25,520 bases of DNA from BJ22 sp031405895 (GTDB lineage Bacteria; Planctomycetota; Planctomycetia; Pirellulales; Pirellulaceae): NCBI GenBank assembly GCA_031405895.1, contig JANOFL010000035.1, forward strand, positions 1-25,520, written 5' to 3'. Position 1 is the stretch's first letter. Every line of letters begins with the position of its first letter. Below, in pieces: positions 16,373-24,264 of the stretch. Under the pieces are notes generated by a model. That model searched no databases. It was not told the DNA's origin and saw only the letters and a list, made by a program, of their open reading frames with translations. The translations under genes were made by a program, and so were the position numbers.

Positions 16373-16394
16373 TCGGCTAGCGCCTCAGGCTCAC
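16373..16394 (+). repeat. Third copy of the 22-base repeat
   Basis: Same sequence and orientation as 16164-16185, with similarity continuing upstream (CAGCG-TCTCGG in both). It sits directly before the truncated PIN gene and provides an in-frame TAG (16378-16380) that prevents any longer PIN frame. Confidence 0.9.
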
Positions 16395-16422
16395 TTTGCC
16401 AAGCCATAGCTCGGCCTGGGTC

Positions 16423-16803
16423 ATGTCCCAGCCGCCGACGCCGGACCCGTCGAAACCGCTTCAGCGGGCCGTGCACTGCATCGCCGAATCGCACACCGGG
16501 CTTTTCTGCGGCGAGATTGCGGGGGAGTACATTGCGAAACTCATTGATCGCAAACACCCCAAGGAGCGGGTGATTCGCTACATGACGTGTTTGCTGGGCG
16601 CGTTTGAGCAGGTGACGGTCGTGTCCAAAACCTGCGATCCGGCTCCCACCGATCCCGACGACGTGATCTTCCTGCTCTGCGCGATCGACGGCCGCGCGGA
16701 CTACCTCTTTTCGGCTGACCACGCAGTCCTTGGCGTGAGGCATGCCTACGACCCGCCGAAGATCAGAAACCACGACGAGTGCACGATTGTGCTTGGGCTA
16801 TAG
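16423..16803 (+). pseudogene. N-terminally truncated PIN-domain (toxin-like) protein
   Basis: The frame encodes 126 residues from ATG 16423 (a TTG at 16396 is also possible). The C-terminal two thirds resemble PIN nucleases of the COG1569 type: GEIAGEYIAKLIDRKHPKERVIRYM (helical cap), then TDPDDVIFLLCAIDGRADYLFSADHAVLG, which carries the later acidic residues of the metal site. The first beta strand with the invariant Asp (usual form V-x-D-T-N) is missing, and the sequence upstream is a dispersed repeat with a stop. PIN toxins cleave RNA, but without the first Asp this copy is probably inactive. No antitoxin gene is adjacent. I classify it as a decayed gene in an accessory segment; a short, still expressed protein cannot be excluded. 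Confidence 0.6.
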
Positions 16804-16904
16804 GCCTATCAACTGGACCAGTCCCTGACTGGAGAGCGCCACGCTTGTAAGTGACACTCCGGCTTCACCGATCGTCAAAACCCGGGCTTGTCTTGTGCCT
16901 CGCT

Positions 16905-17087
16905 CCCCTGCCAGCTTGACTGGCTGGAAGCCATGTTTGAAGGGCTAGAGAACGCGACGCCCCACTACCCTTCTTTTTCTCCCCTTCCGCCGCCGACGGC
17001 GGAAGGGGAGAAAAAGTGGGAGGGGTAGTTCGAGGTTTCCGGTCTAGCTGGCCAAACTCTGGCTTCTGCCAGTCAAGCTGGCAGGGG
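16905..17087. repeat. Large nested palindromic (REPIN-like) element
   Basis: Outer arms of 20 bases (16905-16924 CCCCTGCCAGCTTGACTGGC and 17068-17087) are perfect reverse complements, and imperfect pairing continues inward (TGGAAGCC against GGCTTCT). In the centre a second stem has 20 perfect pairs (16973-16992 with 16997-17016) around a CCGA tetraloop. It lies between the PIN remnant and the convergent M50-HlyD gene. The strong central hairpin may also stop transcription from both sides, though a clean T-run after the stem is absent. Confidence 0.88.
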
Positions 17088-17099
17088 GCCTGGTGCCGC

Positions 17100-17156
17100 T
17101 CAGGATCCGAAGTTCTGGTTGAACCACCAGCGGATTCTTTGCCAGAGGCTGCGGTT
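17100..17156. repeat. 57-base direct repeat, copy 2 (within the M50-HlyD gene 3' end)
   Basis: Native copy, forming the last codons and stop of the M50-HlyD gene. The other copy is at 15913-15969. Confidence 0.95.
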
Positions 17157-19349
17157 GCCCGTTTCGATCCGGCCGTGGCCTTCGAGGCCGATGCTGTAAC
17201 GCAGGCCTTCCGGTTCGGGCAGCTGGGCAAGGGCGAAGTACTGGATCGATTCCTGGTTGCTCGCCGGGACCAGTTCGGCCAGGAGGTCGGGCACGCGGGA
17301 CCGCTGCTGCATCTGGTCGGCTGATTCGTCGCGCGTGTCGCGGCCTGTCAGCCGGTCGCTGACGCCGGTGCCGGAAATCTGCGATTCAAGGCTGGTACCG
17401 GGGTGGGCATTCAGGCGGACCCAGAACCGCTGACCCGGTTTGACGAACCTGATCTGCTGTTCATCGAGCAGCACGGCGGCCCGCCAGGAACTCGTGTCGA
17501 CGACTTCGCCCAGCCGTTCGCCCCGGCTGAGCGTCGGGTGGTACTGGACCTGGCTGAGCAATGGGGCACGGTCGACCAGCGGCGTCTCGAACTGGCCTGG
17601 GGTCTGGGCTTCCCATGGCGTCGCGACCAGTTTGCCGGCCAGGGGACTGAGAATGTCGAGCTGCGTGTCGCGTTCGGCCAGGACCGCGGCCTTCTCTTCC
17701 ATCCGCACCAGTTCGGCTTCCAGAGAAGGCACGAGGGCCAGTTGCATCGATGAACGCGGATCGAGCGTGGCCGACTGCAAAATCAGATCGCGGCGGATTT
17801 TCATCCGCGCGAGGTCGGCGTTGTTCTGGGCGATGGCTGTGGCGAGTTCTTCGTTGACCAGCCGCGCCAGCATGTCGCCTTTGTCCACCTGGTCGCCGGG
17901 TTTGCGAACGAGTTCCACCAGCCGGCCCGGCTCGGCGACATAAACCGTTTCAATCGCGGCCGGCAGCACAATTACCCGGCAACGCAGGTAATGCGGAAAC
18001 GGCACCAGCATCAGCAAGCCGAGGGTTCCAAAGAAAATCCCCGACGCGATCGCGAAACGTTTCGGCTTGATCTGCATGATGCGTCCCGGAACAGCGAAGT
18101 AACGATATAGCCGGTAAAGCGGCCAGCCCATCATCCCCAGCACGGCGACCCACGCGATCCCCTTGCCCACCGACTCGATGCCATAGGGCCGCAGCCAGCG
18201 GGTCAGGAAGAGCAGGATCGAAACGGCGATGAACCATTTGTAAACCGTGGCCGCGACCGTGAACAGCGCGAACCAGCCCATCCGGTTCCGCGGCAGCAGC
18301 GGATCGTCCGGAATCTCCAGCCCCAGCCACTTCCGCCCCAGCAGCGTGGTCAGCGAACGGGTCGCTTTCTGGTGCAGGTTCGGAATCTCAAGCAGGTCGC
18401 TGAGAATGTAATAGCCGTCAAAGCGGAGCAGCGGGTTGCCGTTGAAAACGACCGTGCTGACCGACGCGATCAGCATGAACTGCAGGCAGATGTCCTGGAC
18501 AATCCCGGGCGCGGCAAACCACCAGACAAATGTGGCGAACGAGGCAAGGATGATTTCAAAGTACATCCCCGCCGCCCCGATCACGGCCCGGTGCCACTTG
18601 TTGGGCATCCGCCAGCTGTCGGACACGTTGCAATAGAGACAGGGCGTCATCACAAGCAGCATGAAGCCGATTTCGTGGCACTCGCCGCCGAACCGTTTGC
18701 ACGACAGCCCGTGCCCGAACTCGTGGATGATCTTGGCGATCGCCAGCGTGCAGCCCATCATGAACCAGCGGCGGTAGTCAAAAAACTGGTCAAAGCCCGG
18801 CAGGCGGGCTGTGAATTCGTTCCAGTTGATGACCACCGAGAAGAGGGCCGTGAGCGCGGCAATGGCAACGAAGAATGCGGCTGGTTTGGTAAACAGCCAC
18901 CACGTCCAGCCATTCAGCCGCGTCAGCAACCGGTCCGGATCGACGCCGCGGAAGCGGATCGCCAGGACGTTGCTCCACGTCGCCAGTCGCTCGAGCCGCT
19001 TGTTCTTGCGGCCGCGCTTGAGCAGTTCCGTCCCCTGCCCGCTCGCGTCGCTGAGAATCAGGGCGTCGCGGTGAAAGCGCTGCAGCAGGCTGTGCAGCTG
19101 GTCGAGACTCAGCCGCCGCGGCGAGAATTCGCTGTGATAGTTCTCCAGGATTTCGAGGGCCGAGCGCTGGCCGTCGAGCTGTTGCAGCAGGAAAAAAACC
19201 TGCGGGGGAAGCTGAAAGTACTTCTGCCCGAGCGGTTCCTTGACCACCCAGTACTCGACCCCCTGCCAGTATTGGCGGGTCGCCGACAGATCGGGCCGCA
19301 TCCGCAAACGGATCGGAACCTGCTGGACGGGAAGTTCAGCGATCGACAT
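17100..19349 (-). CDS. PqqD-like / M50 metalloprotease-like / HlyD-type integral membrane protein
   Basis: A 749-residue multi-domain protein. Residues 25-100 resemble a PqqD-type winged-helix domain (GVEYWVVKEPLGQKYFQL, then a helical part). Several membrane helices follow between about 150 and 460. The site-2-protease signature is intact: HEFGH at 209-213 and a distal GNPLLRFDG with Asp311, separated by the CLYCNVSDSW loop. After the last membrane helix (about 433-452) comes a lipoyl/barrel-sandwich half (VAEPGRLVELVRKPGDQVDKGDML at 473-496), a coiled coil and a beta-barrel typical of HlyD adaptors, in the periplasm. It is the last of three co-directional genes with the GAF-HlyD and SecA-like genes, and is likely to work with them in export or efflux. 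Whether it cleaves a substrate is unknown; the metal ligands are present. Start ATG 19349; no Shine-Dalgarno seen. Confidence 0.88.
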   Translation of the reverse strand: MSIAELPVQQVPIRLRMRPDLSATRQYWQGVEYWVVKEPLGQKYFQLPPQVFFLLQQLDGQRSALEILENYHSEFSPRRLSLDQLHSLLQRFHRDALILSDASGQGTELLKRGRKNKRLERLATWSNVLAIRFRGVDPDRLLTRLNGWTWWLFTKPAAFFVAIAALTALFSVVINWNEFTARLPGFDQFFDYRRWFMMGCTLAIAKIIHEFGHGLSCKRFGGECHEIGFMLLVMTPCLYCNVSDSWRMPNKWHRAVIGAAGMYFEIILASFATFVWWFAAPGIVQDICLQFMLIASVSTVVFNGNPLLRFDGYYILSDLLEIPNLHQKATRSLTTLLGRKWLGLEIPDDPLLPRNRMGWFALFTVAATVYKWFIAVSILLFLTRWLRPYGIESVGKGIAWVAVLGMMGWPLYRLYRYFAVPGRIMQIKPKRFAIASGIFFGTLGLLMLVPFPHYLRCRVIVLPAAIETVYVAEPGRLVELVRKPGDQVDKGDMLARLVNEELATAIAQNNADLARMKIRRDLILQSATLDPRSSMQLALVPSLEAELVRMEEKAAVLAERDTQLDILSPLAGKLVATPWEAQTPGQFETPLVDRAPLLSQVQYHPTLSRGERLGEVVDTSSWRAAVLLDEQQIRFVKPGQRFWVRLNAHPGTSLESQISGTGVSDRLTGRDTRDESADQMQQRSRVPDLLAELVPASNQESIQYFALAQLPEPEGLRYSIGLEGHGRIETGNRSLWQRIRWWFNQNFGS

Positions 19350-19466
19350 GCGCGGGACCGATTTTCAGGATGGAACGCACTTGCCGAAGCATTGCCGTCA
19401 AACTCTCAAATCCCCGCGGTCGATTTTTGGCCTGATACGCGGTTGCTGCCGGATCAGCCGTTTCTT

Positions 19467-19523
19467 GATCTCAAATCTCAAATCTCAGATTTCAAATCTC
19501 TGATTTCTGATTTCTGATTTCAG
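19467..19523. repeat. AT-rich heptamer tandem repeat
   Basis: Degenerate tandem units of ATTTCTG / ATCTCAA type repeat about eight times in the 170-base gap 19350-19519, with a switch from TCTCAAA units to TTTCTGA units midway that makes the two halves partly complementary. The stop codon of the GAF-HlyD gene (19522-19520) lies in it. The composition differs sharply from the GC-rich surroundings. Confidence 0.85.
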
Positions 19524-21574
19524 AAAAAGACTCTCGTCCGCAGGAAATCGATGACCTGGTAGAACCAGACAAACCCGGCTGCCCGGCGGCCGCAGGCGAC
19601 CCGGACAGTGACTCCCGTGCCTGGTTGCGGTTTTTCCAGCAGGGCTTCATCGAGGTCGACGATTCCGCGGAACATGGTCTGCCCGTCCGCACCCTGTTCG
19701 GCCCGTTCGGCGACAGAAACGAGCGTGCCGGGAATCCGGCGGTTGGGATTGGTGGCGACGATCATCTCGGTCTTGAGCGGTTTGCCATTGTTGTTTTCCA
19801 GGGCCTGGTTGATGTAGCCGACGCGGTTCTGGGGGATGGTCAGTTCCACCCGCCACGGCCCATCCATGTCGGCAATCGTCATCAGCGGCTGGTTGGCGGC
19901 GACCGGGAGTTTTTCCAGTCTTCGCCGCGCGTCCCACGTCACCACCGTTCCGGCGACGGGCGAGACGATCTCCAGCGACTCCATCTGGCGGTTGACGATT
20001 TCCAGTTGCTCGCGGAAACCTTCTTTCTGGATCTGCATCTGTTCCAGATTGGCGTTCATCTCGAAGCGGTCGGCTTCCGGCAGGTCGTTTTGTTGATTGA
20101 GCTGGCGGGACAGGTTGAGGACCTGCTGTTCCAGCGTCCGGATCTGGCCCTCCAGTTCCAGCTTGGCCAGCCGCAACTGTTGCGAATCGAGCTCGGCGAC
20201 CACGGCTCCGGCCGGGACCGTCTCGTTGTGGTCGAAGTGAATTTTGGCCACCACGCCATCGACTTCGGTGAACAGGTTGCGGCGCGTTTGCGGCTGGAGC
20301 AGGCCATCGACCCGCATCCGCAATGTCAGCGGCCAGAAACAGAGGAACAGCGCAACGGCCAGCAGGGCCACCGCCGCGGTGATTGTTTTCTTGCGGGCGT
20401 CACCCAGCAGGTAGCGTCGGGTTTCGCCCAGCGTTCGCCAGAGCGGCATCAGAAAGACCGCGTCTTCATCGATCGAGCGCGACAGGCCGATTGCCGCGTG
20501 CTGGGTTGAGAGCCGCAAGTCGTCTTCGACCTCGGCCCGCATCCGTTCGCGGTCGAAGAATTCGATCACGATAGCGCCGCAGGGCTGTGAACGCTGGACG
20601 CTGGGCCGGCGTTCCAGCGTCAGGGCCGATGCCGGCTGGTCGGTCGTCATGTCCTTGCGGAGCGGCAAGACGGCCAGTGTCCGCGAATGCGATTCTTCGA
20701 GGAATTCGTTGACGCGCGCGGCCAGCGATGGGGAAAGCTGGCTGGTGTCGCCCGTGATCCAGAGCGGCTCGTCGGTGCGGACCACCGAGTCGGCGATCCG
20801 GGTCAGCATCTTGACGACGTTGGACCGGTTATCGAAGCGGTCCTGGCTGCTGATCGCCTGCATCCGGGTGTGGTTGCCGGACCACGACAGCACACTGACC
20901 CGGTCGGCGGCCAGCAGGCGGCGGGTCTCGTTGGCAATTGCGTAAGCGGTCTGGGAAAGGCCCCGGCTGTTGTGGACTTCGCGCGTCAGGTCCATCCGCT
21001 GCGACCAGCGGTCCTGGTGCGAGCTGAGCTGCCGGAGATCGTGTTGTTCCTGCCAGCGGGAAAAGAGCGTAGCCAGCTGTTCGAGAAAACGGAGATACCC
21101 GTCGCGGGCCGACTCGCCGACGTTGACTCGCTGGAGCAGCTCCAGCATGCCCCAGATCTGCTGTTTGCGGTCCAGCACCGGAACGATCAGCAGCAAAAGG
21201 TCGGCCGCTCCGTATTCGTATGGCTGGCCCTGTTCAAGTCCGACGGCCCCGCTCGGAATCGCCATGGGCTGGCGGGTACGGGCCACATCGATCAGCAGGT
21301 CGCGGTGCCGCTCGCTCGCTTCGCCAAACTCGTCAGTCCGTCGGCCGTCGGCCTGGAAAACGCGGAAGCCCGCCCCCGGATCAAACTGCCAGACGATGGC
21401 CCCATGGGCACCCGTCAGCGGGATGACCCGCTGCAGGAGCGCCTGGCAGAACTGCTCAAGCGGAATTTCCTGGCGCGAAAGGTCGCGGAGCTGGTCAAAC
21501 GCCTGGCGGACCTGCAGACGGACCTGTTCGGCCGCGGCGTTGTTGCTGGACTGGCTGGTGGAGCCGGAAGACAT
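19520..21574 (-). CDS. GAF-GAF-HlyD membrane fusion (periplasmic adaptor) protein
   Basis: A 684-residue protein counted from ATG 21574 (begins MSSGSTSQSS). The frame is open further, to a TTG at 21685, but that part overlaps the SecA-like stop and looks non-native. The cytosolic N-terminal half contains two GAF-like domains at about 30-175 and 205-365 (IPLTGAHGAIVWQFDP; RRLLAADRVSVLSWSGN; LAVLPLRKD). A transmembrane helix lies at about 395-417. The periplasmic half is HlyD-like: barrel-sandwich strands (VDGVVAKIHFDHNETVPAGAVVAELD), a long coiled coil with repeated Leu/Gln, the returning lipoyl half (VSPVAGTVVTWD) and a beta-barrel (VELTIPQNRVGY). GAF domains bind small ligands or partner proteins, so transport may be gated by an internal signal (inference). 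It sits between the SecA-like and M50-HlyD genes on the same strand. Confidence 0.88.
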   Translation of the reverse strand: MSSGSTSQSSNNAAAEQVRLQVRQAFDQLRDLSRQEIPLEQFCQALLQRVIPLTGAHGAIVWQFDPGAGFRVFQADGRRTDEFGEASERHRDLLIDVARTRQPMAIPSGAVGLEQGQPYEYGAADLLLLIVPVLDRKQQIWGMLELLQRVNVGESARDGYLRFLEQLATLFSRWQEQHDLRQLSSHQDRWSQRMDLTREVHNSRGLSQTAYAIANETRRLLAADRVSVLSWSGNHTRMQAISSQDRFDNRSNVVKMLTRIADSVVRTDEPLWITGDTSQLSPSLAARVNEFLEESHSRTLAVLPLRKDMTTDQPASALTLERRPSVQRSQPCGAIVIEFFDRERMRAEVEDDLRLSTQHAAIGLSRSIDEDAVFLMPLWRTLGETRRYLLGDARKKTITAAVALLAVALFLCFWPLTLRMRVDGLLQPQTRRNLFTEVDGVVAKIHFDHNETVPAGAVVAELDSQQLRLAKLELEGQIRTLEQQVLNLSRQLNQQNDLPEADRFEMNANLEQMQIQKEGFREQLEIVNRQMESLEIVSPVAGTVVTWDARRRLEKLPVAANQPLMTIADMDGPWRVELTIPQNRVGYINQALENNNGKPLKTEMIVATNPNRRIPGTLVSVAERAEQGADGQTMFRGIVDLDEALLEKPQPGTGVTVRVACGRRAAGFVWFYQVIDFLRTRVFF

Positions 21575-21621
21575 AAAGCGGAATGGCGGCGGGTGATGGT
21601 TGGATTGATGCGCGCGGCGAT

Positions 21622-21667
21622 ACCGTCCGCATCCGTGCAGTGACCGGGCGAGCGGCCAGCGGACGGT
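21622..21667 (-). other. 9-bp inverted repeat between the SecA-like and GAF-HlyD genes
   Basis: ACCGTCCGC (21622-21630) and GCGGACGGT (21659-21667) are perfect complements with a 28-base loop, located immediately after the SecA-like stop codon. It could be an mRNA stem in an operon gap; without a T-run I do not call it a terminator. Confidence 0.4.
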
Positions 21668-21668
21668 G

Positions 21669-23558
21669 TCATTCCGGATGATCAAGGACGGGGTCGAGCC
21701 CCATCTCCTGCTGGGTCTTCATGATCGCCTTCTCATTATACATGAGCAATTTGCGGGCACGGTAATGGCGGCGTTCGACTTTGGCCTGGGCCCGGTTCAT
21801 CAGGGCCAGCCACCAGCCATCGGGGCGGGCTTTACCGGTTGAGCGAAGTTTAGCGGCGCGACGGACGCCGTACGCCACCTCGAGCAACTGGTCTTCATGC
21901 GAAAGATGTTGCCGCGTGCTGCCCGGATCGCCTTGCCTTCCGCAGCGACCGAAAAGCTGTCGGTCGATCCGGGCCGACTCGTGCAGCTCGGTGCCGATCA
22001 CATGCAACCCGCCCAGCGCGCGGACATCGTCGTCGATCCGGATATCGGTTCCCCGTCCGGCCATGTTGGTCGCAACCGTAACCCGGCCAGTCTGCCCGGC
22101 GCAAGCGATAATCTCGGCCTCGCGCTCGATCTGGTTCGCGTTCAGGACGCTGTGCGGAATGCCGAGTTTTGTCAGCCGCTGGCTGATCGTCATGCTCCCG
22201 GCAATGGAGCGCGTACCGACGAGAACCGGCCGGCCGGTGGTGTGCATCGACTGGACTTCGGCCGCGACGCGATCCCATTTTTCGTCGGCCGTGCGGCTGA
22301 CGACGGCTGGGAGGCGGGTTGTCTGGTTGGGTTTGTTGGTCGGAATCACGGCGACGGGCACGCGGTAAACGCCCTTGAACTCGCGGGCCGCGGGCGAAGC
22401 CGTGCCTGTCATGCCGGCCAGCAACGGAAAGCGGTTGACCCAGGCCTGGACTGTTACGCGGGCCAGTGTGCGGGTCTCGTGCTGGATTTTTACGCCTTCG
22501 CGGGCTTCGACCGCCTGGTGAATCCCGCGGCTCCAGCGGCGGCCCTCGGCCACACGGCCGGTTGCTTCGTCCACGATCACGACTTCATCGTTGCGGACGA
22601 TGTACTGCACGTCGCGTTTGTAGTCGCGGTAAACGAAGACCGACCGCTCCATCGCCTCGTACAGTTCGATCAGTCCGACTCCATCGAGCTCGGCCGGATG
22701 CCCCAGCCTGCGGACCTGCTCCGTCCCGAACGTGGTCAGGTCGACTTTGCGTTTCTCGCGGTCGTAGAGGTAATGCTCGTCCTCCACGAACTGCGGGGCG
22801 GCGGCGGCACACCAGCGGTAGACGGATTCCTGACGGCGGGCCATGTCCGCGTCGGCCGGCGCACTGATGATCAAGGGTGTGCGGGCGTCGTCGATCAGGA
22901 TGCTGTCGGCTTCGTCCACCAGCAGATAGAACGGTTCGCGCTGGACGGCGCGGGCGTCTTCGGGGGAAGCGGCGGCACCGCCGTAGAGCTGGGCCCGGTC
23001 CTGGGCGTTCTTGCGGCCGCTGTGGTCGCGAAGAAAGTCGAAGCCAAATTCCTTGAGCGTGCCGTAGGTCACGTCGCGGGCATAGGCTGCGCGTCGGGCC
23101 GGGCGGTCCATGCCTTCGATCACGATTCCGACCTGCAGGCCGAGGCGTTCGAAGACTGGCTGCATCCACTCGCCATCGCGTTTGGCGAGGTAGTCGTTCG
23201 CCGTCGCGAGCATTGCGCCACGCCGCATCAAGCCGGCCACGGCCAGCGGCAGGACGGCGGTCATTGTCTTCCCCTCGCCCGTCGCCATCTCGGCGATGCG
23301 GCCGTGCACCATCGCGTCGCCACCCAGCAGCTGGCAGGGGAAGTGCTGCATCTCGAGGGATCGCAGTGCCGACTCCCGCACCAGCGCAAACACCTGCGGC
23401 ACGACGAGTGCAAAATCCCGGTGCTCGCGCAGCTCGTGCCCCAGCTCCAGAATCTGGCTTCGCAACTCGGCGTCCGGCTTGTCCGCCAGTTCGCGCTGCC
23501 GCCGCTCAACCTCGGCGACAAGGTTGAATGAAGTTCGGGAACGTTGAAACAGGGACAT
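21669..23558 (-). CDS. Short SecA-like preprotein translocase ATPase
   Basis: A 629-residue SecA homologue from ATG 23558 (MSLFQRSR); a TTG two codons earlier is also open. Motor motifs are complete: MATGEGKT (Walker A, about 91-98), TANDYLA, DEADSILIDDARTPLIIS (DEAD, about 215-218, with the SecA-specific continuation), TGTA at about 384-387, ATNMAGRGTDIRI and GRCGRQGDPGS at about 537-547. The preprotein cross-linking domain lies between the two motor halves. The chain ends shortly after the scaffold-helix segment (RARKLLMYNEKAIMKTQQE). It therefore lacks the helical wing and the C-terminal zinc-binding tail of housekeeping SecA, which is usually above 800 residues. This suggests an accessory SecA dedicated to the neighbouring HlyD-type genes rather than general secretion (inference). 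The gap to the next gene is 94 bases. Confidence 0.9.
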   Translation of the reverse strand: MSLFQRSRTSFNLVAEVERRQRELADKPDAELRSQILELGHELREHRDFALVVPQVFALVRESALRSLEMQHFPCQLLGGDAMVHGRIAEMATGEGKTMTAVLPLAVAGLMRRGAMLATANDYLAKRDGEWMQPVFERLGLQVGIVIEGMDRPARRAAYARDVTYGTLKEFGFDFLRDHSGRKNAQDRAQLYGGAAASPEDARAVQREPFYLLVDEADSILIDDARTPLIISAPADADMARRQESVYRWCAAAAPQFVEDEHYLYDREKRKVDLTTFGTEQVRRLGHPAELDGVGLIELYEAMERSVFVYRDYKRDVQYIVRNDEVVIVDEATGRVAEGRRWSRGIHQAVEAREGVKIQHETRTLARVTVQAWVNRFPLLAGMTGTASPAAREFKGVYRVPVAVIPTNKPNQTTRLPAVVSRTADEKWDRVAAEVQSMHTTGRPVLVGTRSIAGSMTISQRLTKLGIPHSVLNANQIEREAEIIACAGQTGRVTVATNMAGRGTDIRIDDDVRALGGLHVIGTELHESARIDRQLFGRCGRQGDPGSTRQHLSHEDQLLEVAYGVRRAAKLRSTGKARPDGWWLALMNRAQAKVERRHYRARKLLMYNEKAIMKTQQEMGLDPVLDHPE

Positions 23559-24264
23559 TAGCAATTCCGGACAGACGTCTGGACCACGGGTTGTTGCCAG
23601 TGAACCTTGTGGATCAGCTGATTATTGGCGAATCCAGCCAGTTTGCCAGCGTTTTGGGGCCAGCTTTGCCTTCTCGGCAGCGGCAGTTTGCAAAGCCCTG
23701 CCGGTTTTGACGATGGAACCCGCTCGGGTGCATTTCGCACTTTGCGCACAATAGTCCTCTTTGTTGGCGGCGGAACATCCATCTCCTCAATTCCGGCTCC
23801 CTCCCCCGCCGCGGCTTTGGGCGGTGTGGGGAGGGTGGGGGAGGGGGCGTCCGCACAACCTCGACTCCTGGAAGTTGGTGCCTTTTGAGCCGGACACGGA
23901 ATCGAGCCCCAAGGATTCAATGCGTGACGATCGACAAAGAAGGAGCTTCGTCGCCACGAACCTACCGCTCAGCCCGATCGATGCAGGACTTCTGGAAAGT
24001 GCGAATCGCACCCAACCCGCTCCATCGCCGCAAAGTCGTGTTGCTGTCAGTCTGCCAGGTTCATACCATCCGCGGCCCCGAATACCGTGGTGTATGGCTC
24101 CACGTGGGACAGAGCTCTGCTTTGCCAAACAAGCAATGAGCATAGCTCTGCTTTGCCAAACAGCCCGGGTTTTTTCAGTGCGGACCGCAAAGCGGAGCTG
24201 TGCGCCACGGGAACTCCGTTTACGGCCGGCGCTCCGCTGATCAAAGGCTCACACAGCACTGCAA
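23559..24264. other. Gene-free divergent region with repeats
   Basis: About 700 bases between the divergent SecA-like gene and the gene at 24265. No open frame here resembles a protein family. It contains a C-rich/G-rich imperfect inverted repeat (CCCTCCCCC at 23799-23807 with GGGGGAGGG at 23837-23845) and the repeat cluster at 24114-24199. Promoters must lie here but I cannot place them. Confidence 0.55.
24114..24199. repeat. Direct and inverted copies of a 13-19 base repeat
   Basis: AGCTCTGCTTTGCCAAACA occurs at 24114-24132 and again at 24145-24163. The inverted form GCAAAGCGGAGCT (one mismatch) is at 24187-24199. The copies can form alternative hairpins. They are another short dispersed-repeat family in the upstream region of the next gene. 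Confidence 0.85.

Noticed and set aside
16105..17087. A CRISPR array, considered because of the multiple short repeats
   Set aside because: The repeats are inverted and of different families with irregular spacing; there are no regular spacers and no cas genes.
18372..19517. Plus-strand open frame opposite the M50-HlyD gene
   Set aside because: Antisense of a clearly recognisable coding sequence, and its end is made from the AT-rich tandem repeat.
21897..23531. Long plus-strand open frame opposite the SecA-like gene
   Set aside because: The opposite strand encodes all SecA motor motifs; the plus-strand translation shows no domain.
23761..24240. Open frames in the divergent region before 24265
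   Set aside because: They cross short repeats and G/C-rich inverted repeats, with no family resemblance or start signals.
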